This document shows positions 20,046 through 23,185 of a stretch of 23,185 bases of DNA, in pieces; position 1 is the first letter of the stretch; each line of letters opens with the position of its first letter. The notes beneath the pieces were generated by a model. It did no database searches and had not been told where the DNA came from. It worked only from the letters and a program-made list of their open reading frames with translations. Location: positions 1,255 through 24,439 of IMG/VR virus record IMGVR_UViG_3300029309_000335; one strand, given 5' to 3'. A program made the translations under genes and the position numbers. This DNA comes from a virus.

Positions 20046-20537
20046 ATGAGAAATTTAACTTTAGACGCAGTCTACGATATGGTAGACTCATTATCAGAGA
20101 GAAAAAGACCATGCGACATAAACGATGTTCTTAATTACAAAGTTTGGTCAAAAGGTAGACAAGATTACATCAGACTTGGTGATCACTACATCGAGCATTT
20201 ACTACGTAAGATTGTTAAACAGACAGAGGATCATCATGACAAGGTGGCTAGACTTGAAGGCTTGATTGAAGAGAAGGATAATTTCATTCACAAGCTAATT
20301 CAAGAACAAGAACCTAAAGGTTGGCGTTATGTGTTTTGTGATATACCTAACAAACTAATAGGTAAAATCTTTATTAGAATGCTCAAGAGGTATCTCAACA
20401 AAGAGAGTTATAAGATACGTGTCAGAGGTCAATATCTTGATGACGAGACTAAGAAGACAGAAGGTTGGAAGAAGTATGAGTTCGGTCAACCTATCGGCAA
20501 GTCTAAGTGTTTACGTGTATATGTGGATAAGGTATGA
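20046..20537 (+). CDS. 163-residue protein of unknown function
   Basis: A protein MRNLTLDAVYDMVDSLSERK, with a helical middle (about 55-85, coiled-coil-like) and a hydrophobic/basic stretch near residue 100-120, IPNKLIGKIFIRMLKRYLNK. I do not recognise the family. AAAGGA precedes the ATG by six bases. Its stop overlaps the next start as ATGA. No Cys knuckles or signal peptide are seen. Confidence 0.7.
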   Translation: MRNLTLDAVYDMVDSLSERKRPCDINDVLNYKVWSKGRQDYIRLGDHYIEHLLRKIVKQTEDHHDKVARLEGLIEEKDNFIHKLIQEQEPKGWRYVFCDIPNKLIGKIFIRMLKRYLNKESYKIRVRGQYLDDETKKTEGWKKYEFGQPIGKSKCLRVYVDKV

Positions 20538-20680
20538 GTATTATCTTAGACAACACAGTAAATGCTAAGTGCAACGAGTGTGGCAAGGAGTGCAGAGCTA
20601 GTGAGATGTATATGTTTCACAAGTTTCTGTACTGCTTTAAATGTTCAATCAAAAGATTAAAAGATGAAAGGAGATTTTGA
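20534..20680 (+). CDS. 48-residue zinc-finger-like protein
   Basis: A small protein MSIILDNTVNAKCNECGKEC, then RASEMYMFHKFLYCFKCSIK. Two CxxC pairs (13/16 and 34/37) plus C20 suggest one zinc site. Start and end both overlap the neighbours (ATGA and TGATG), which supports it. The function is unknown. Confidence 0.68.
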   Translation: MSIILDNTVNAKCNECGKECRASEMYMFHKFLYCFKCSIKRLKDERRF

Positions 20681-20994
20681 TGGCTAAATCAAATATTGTA
20701 ATTAAAAATATAAAGTTAACTGTAAGTCAAGAGGAGTTGGATTTGATTACAGATTCTTTAAATTATTATGTTGAGACTATGGAAACTGGTAATGATGAAT
20801 TATCTTTACGGACTATAGATGTAGGTAGGATACCTTTCTACAAAGTAGATAAAGGTCTTTGTCCTGACATGAGAAAATGGTACATAAAATATACTAGACT
20901 AGCAACTCAGTTGAATAGACTGAATAATAAATTAACTTTTGTGGATAAGTTACATTGGAGAGGCACACATCAACGATTACCGAGGGCAACATGA
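20680..20994 (+). CDS. 104-residue protein of unknown function
   Basis: A protein MAKSNIVIKNIKLTVSQEEL, with alternating helices and a basic C-terminal end. GGAG lies six bases before the ATG at 20680, so this start is better than the TTG three bases before. It overlaps the upstream gene by one base and ends in an ATGA overlap. No family was recognised. Confidence 0.68.
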   Translation: MAKSNIVIKNIKLTVSQEELDLITDSLNYYVETMETGNDELSLRTIDVGRIPFYKVDKGLCPDMRKWYIKYTRLATQLNRLNNKLTFVDKLHWRGTHQRLPRAT

Positions 20995-21215
20995 CTTGGG
21001 TATTGTATGTATTGTTTATGGCAGAAGATCGCACTCTGCAACACATAGCAGAGAAGAAATTCTTTGAAACAGAACAAGCATGTTATGCACATTATAACAA
21101 TAACAAAGAGAGTATTGATAAGAGCATATATACTATCATACGACCTAGAATCAATAAATCACATATACTCCACGTGGGGTGTATGCCTACAACTGCAAAG
21201 ATGGAGATTAAGTAA
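20991..21215 (+). CDS. 74-residue protein of unknown function
   Basis: A protein MTWVLYVLFMAEDRTLQHIA, then EKKFFETEQACYAHYNNNKE. A hydrophobic start is followed by helical and basic parts, with Cys at about 31 and 64. The ATG at 20991 overlaps the upstream stop as ATGA, so I prefer it to a longer frame from 20955. A strong hairpin lies in its 3' end (21162-21185). The function is unknown. Confidence 0.68.
   Translation: MTWVLYVLFMAEDRTLQHIAEKKFFETEQACYAHYNNNKESIDKSIYTIIRPRINKSHILHVGCMPTTAKMEIK
21162..21185 (+). promoter_or_regulatory. 10-bp hairpin inside a coding region
   Basis: CATATACTCC pairs with GGGGTGTATG around an ACGT loop, with two G-U pairs. It shares the core TCCACGTGG with the leader of the capsid gene (250-258). 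Possible RNA processing or translation control. Confidence 0.5.
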
Positions 21216-21376
21216 TGGAAGAAGGTAAACCATATATTGTCACATATTGTGACGTTATCTATGCACACTCGGAGAAAGATGCTCACAGAATATTATTAAG
21301 ACAGTTAGAATCTGATGTAGCATGTGGGGAATTGGGTGCATTTAATTTAAAACCATTAGAGGAGCTAAAGACATGA
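21215..21376 (+). CDS. 53-residue protein of unknown function
   Basis: A small protein MEEGKPYIVTYCDVIYAHSE, then KDAHRILLRQLESDVACGEL. Mixed alpha/beta look. One-base overlap upstream (TAATG) and ATGA downstream support it. No family was recognised. Confidence 0.66.
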   Translation: MEEGKPYIVTYCDVIYAHSEKDAHRILLRQLESDVACGELGAFNLKPLEELKT

Positions 21377-21597
21377 AAGTTTTAAATTCATTAAAATTAA
21401 AAGATGTGTTCTACGAGTTTGTACACACCAGAAAAACTAGTTTCGAGGAGTTAGAGTATACTGCTCGTCACATGGGATATCTTTTAGTAGGCATAAAGTT
21501 TCCTAACGATCATGTTTACAAAGATAGACCACCATCTCCTGCTTACTTAATTGTAGAGCATGGACAAACAAATAAACATTACAGATTGGAGGTATAG
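21373..21597 (+). CDS. 74-residue protein of unknown function
   Basis: A small protein MKVLNSLKLKDVFYEFVHTR, then KTSFEELEYTARHMGYLLVG. It has a compact helical first half and a beta-type end. GAGGAG lies ten bases before the ATG, which overlaps the previous stop as ATGA. It ends one base before the methyltransferase start. No family was recognised. Confidence 0.68.
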   Translation: MKVLNSLKLKDVFYEFVHTRKTSFEELEYTARHMGYLLVGIKFPNDHVYKDRPPSPAYLIVEHGQTNKHYRLEV

Positions 21598-21598
21598 T

Positions 21599-22804
21599 AT
21601 GAATGTATTAAGTTTATTTGATGGCATGTCATGTGGGCAACTTGCCCTAGAACGTGCCAATGTATCTGTAGATAATTACTTTGCTTGTGAGATAGACAAG
21701 TATGCAATGCAGATAGCTAACAAAAATTTTCCTAACACAATACAGTTGGGAGATGTATCAGAGTTTAGTGAAGATTATTTTAAAGCACACAATCACTTTG
21801 ATGACCCACCTATAGATTTACTTATGGGTGGCTCGCCATGTCAGGGATTTTCTTTTGCGGGAGATCAGTTGGCATTTGATGATCCACGTTCTAAGTTATT
21901 CTTTGAATTTATAAGAATTATGAATGAGTTAAAACCTAAATACGTATTGCTTGAGAATGTACGAATGAAGAAACAGTTTGAAGATGTGATTACAGAACAC
22001 ATGGGATTCCCACCACAGTTACGAAATTCAAGCAGTCTATCTCCACAAAACAGATGGAGAAACTATTGGTTTGGTATGCTAATCGATGGCAAGTATGAAC
22101 AGATAATCATACCACCTATGGAAGACAAAGGCTTAGTGTTAAAAGATATACTGCAAGAAGATCATGATGAGCCACCTGTTCCTATCAATGAACGCAATGC
22201 TAGGCATCATCGATCAGCAGATCAAAAAGCCTTATGTACTACTGCTACCATGCACAAAGGTGCAGGTAACAATGGCATGACGATTGTCGATAGGCTAGTA
22301 GAAGTAGGCTATGCTGATAAGTATGCACATTACAAACATGGTCAAGCCAAGCGAGTATATCACATGAATGGCAAAGCACCTACGCTACTCACTATGCAAG
22401 GTGGTAACAGAGAGCCTAAAGTTGCTACGTATTCACCTAAAGGTGGTCGCATTGTTAATCGTAGGCTTGATGAGAATGGTGTTCGCAAAGATTATCAAAT
22501 GAAACTACCTCTCACACCACAGATAGAAGTACGAGGTGACTACAAAACAAACTGTTTAACAACTGTACAAAAAGATAATATCGTGGTAGAAGGTATGACA
22601 TGGAGAAAGTTAACACCTATCGAGTGCGAGAGATTACAGACTTTGCCTGACAATTACACAGAAGGTGTGTCAAAGACACAACGATACAAGATGATTGGGA
22701 ATGGTTGGACAGTTGATGTGATTGCACATATACTAGGTGAGACACTGCTCCCGAAAAAAATAAAGTCTGACAACTATGAGAAAGGATATTTTGTACATGT
22801 CTAA
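21599..22804 (+). CDS. DNA (cytosine-5) methyltransferase, orphan
   Basis: A 401-residue enzyme that transfers a methyl group from AdoMet to carbon 5 of cytosine in DNA. Motif I is LSLFDGMSCGQLALER (4-19). Motif IV is GGSPCQGFSFAG (77-88), with the catalytic P80-C81. Motif VI is ENV (119-121) and motif VIII is QNRWR (150-154). The target-recognition region is about 190-320, and motif X is GNGWTVDVIAHI near the end. All key residues are present. The ATG at 21599 has GGAGG six bases before it; a longer frame from 21560 overlaps the previous gene. No restriction enzyme lies beside it, so it likely protects phage DNA from host restriction. Confidence 0.95.
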   Translation: MNVLSLFDGMSCGQLALERANVSVDNYFACEIDKYAMQIANKNFPNTIQLGDVSEFSEDYFKAHNHFDDPPIDLLMGGSPCQGFSFAGDQLAFDDPRSKLFFEFIRIMNELKPKYVLLENVRMKKQFEDVITEHMGFPPQLRNSSSLSPQNRWRNYWFGMLIDGKYEQIIIPPMEDKGLVLKDILQEDHDEPPVPINERNARHHRSADQKALCTTATMHKGAGNNGMTIVDRLVEVGYADKYAHYKHGQAKRVYHMNGKAPTLLTMQGGNREPKVATYSPKGGRIVNRRLDENGVRKDYQMKLPLTPQIEVRGDYKTNCLTTVQKDNIVVEGMTWRKLTPIECERLQTLPDNYTEGVSKTQRYKMIGNGWTVDVIAHILGETLLPKKIKSDNYEKGYFVHV

Positions 22805-23185
22805 AAAAGATACAAGACGAGATGCTTGGAACTTCGATTATGTGGGATTTAAATCAAAGAAAAAGAAAGTTAAACCACACTGGGAAGTTATGTCTGACGA
22901 TTCATTTAACAAGACATTAAAATTAATAATAATAATCTTATATTCTTTTGCTATAATTTCAGTAGCTAATGAACTCATGGCAGGAACTTGGAATGACAAA
23001 CCAGTCATGTGTGCAAAAGAAAAAGAGATGATGTATACAATACAAGATAAAAATGAAAAGTTATTATTTAATGCAGTACAACTAGCTAAAGTTAGAAGTA
23101 AAGAAGGATTACAGGAGAAACCTGTTATGATACCTTTGCAGATATATGCTAACATAAAAACTAAAACATATACTATCGTAGAGTT
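22797..23185 (+). CDS. Membrane-anchored protein, partial at window end
   Basis: The first 129 codons of a protein that runs off the window. It begins MSKKDTRRDAWNFDYVGFKS, with a very basic stretch (about 19-27). A membrane segment lies at about 41-60 (LKLIIIILYSFAIISVANEL), followed by a helical part facing the other side. It overlaps the methyltransferase gene by eight bases. AAAGGA lies 11 bases before the ATG. A single-pass membrane protein is likely, with positive residues on the cytoplasmic side. The function is unknown. Confidence 0.7.
   Translation, partial: MSKKDTRRDAWNFDYVGFKSKKKKVKPHWEVMSDDSFNKTLKLIIIILYSFAIISVANELMAGTWNDKPVMCAKEKEMMYTIQDKNEKLLFNAVQLAKVRSKEGLQEKPVMIPLQIYANIKTKTYTIVE

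Noticed and set aside
22838-23155. Minus-strand frame of 105 residues at the window end
   Set aside because: It is antisense to the membrane protein frame, which continues the operon and has the proper overlap.

Overview
This window looks like part of the genome of a lytic tailed phage (Caudoviricetes) of a marine bacterium. It is AT-rich and gene-dense, with stop/start overlaps of the ATGA or TAATG type at most gene junctions. Several gene families resemble those I know, from memory, in pelagic podoviruses of the HTVC010P and HMO-2011 kind. No integrase, tRNA, rRNA or CRISPR was seen.

Layout. Positions 1-15,552 are one minus-strand late block, transcribed right to left. It starts with small conserved phage proteins, many very basic (15.5-11 kb). 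Next come a holin-like protein and a lysozyme, then a probable small terminase, large terminase (TerL) and portal. A 781-residue protein with a zinc-peptidase motif and an ADP-ribosyltransferase-like tail follows, then a 579-residue virion-type protein, a scaffold-like protein and the first 32 codons of a capsid-like protein. Positions 15,553-16,288 are a gene-free divergent control region. Positions 16,289-23,185 are a plus-strand block of small, mostly unknown genes, with a GP88-family protein, two Cys-motif proteins, an orphan cytosine-C5 DNA methyltransferase and a partial membrane protein.

Regulation is the striking part. The plus-strand genes are preceded by four clear sigma-54 (-24/-12) promoters and one weaker one, all in the same orientation. 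Two of the four, plus the later one at 17,250, match TGGCACG-N4-TTGCW exactly. Among them lie two TGT-N10-ACA palindromes, which look like enhancer-protein sites. A 15-bp dyad, TTACCAA-S-TTGKTAA, occurs eight times from 15.9 to 19.5 kb, at gene boundaries and inside genes, like phage stoperators. The minus-strand block instead has three sigma-70-type promoters with a perfect TTGACA box: before the whole block, before the lysis/packaging genes, and before the capsid gene. The first is followed at once by a four-unit repeat array. My inference is a phage that splits its two gene blocks between two host sigma factors. A sigma-54 host argues against SAR11, which as far as I recall lacks rpoN. All family assignments are by eye, without database searches.
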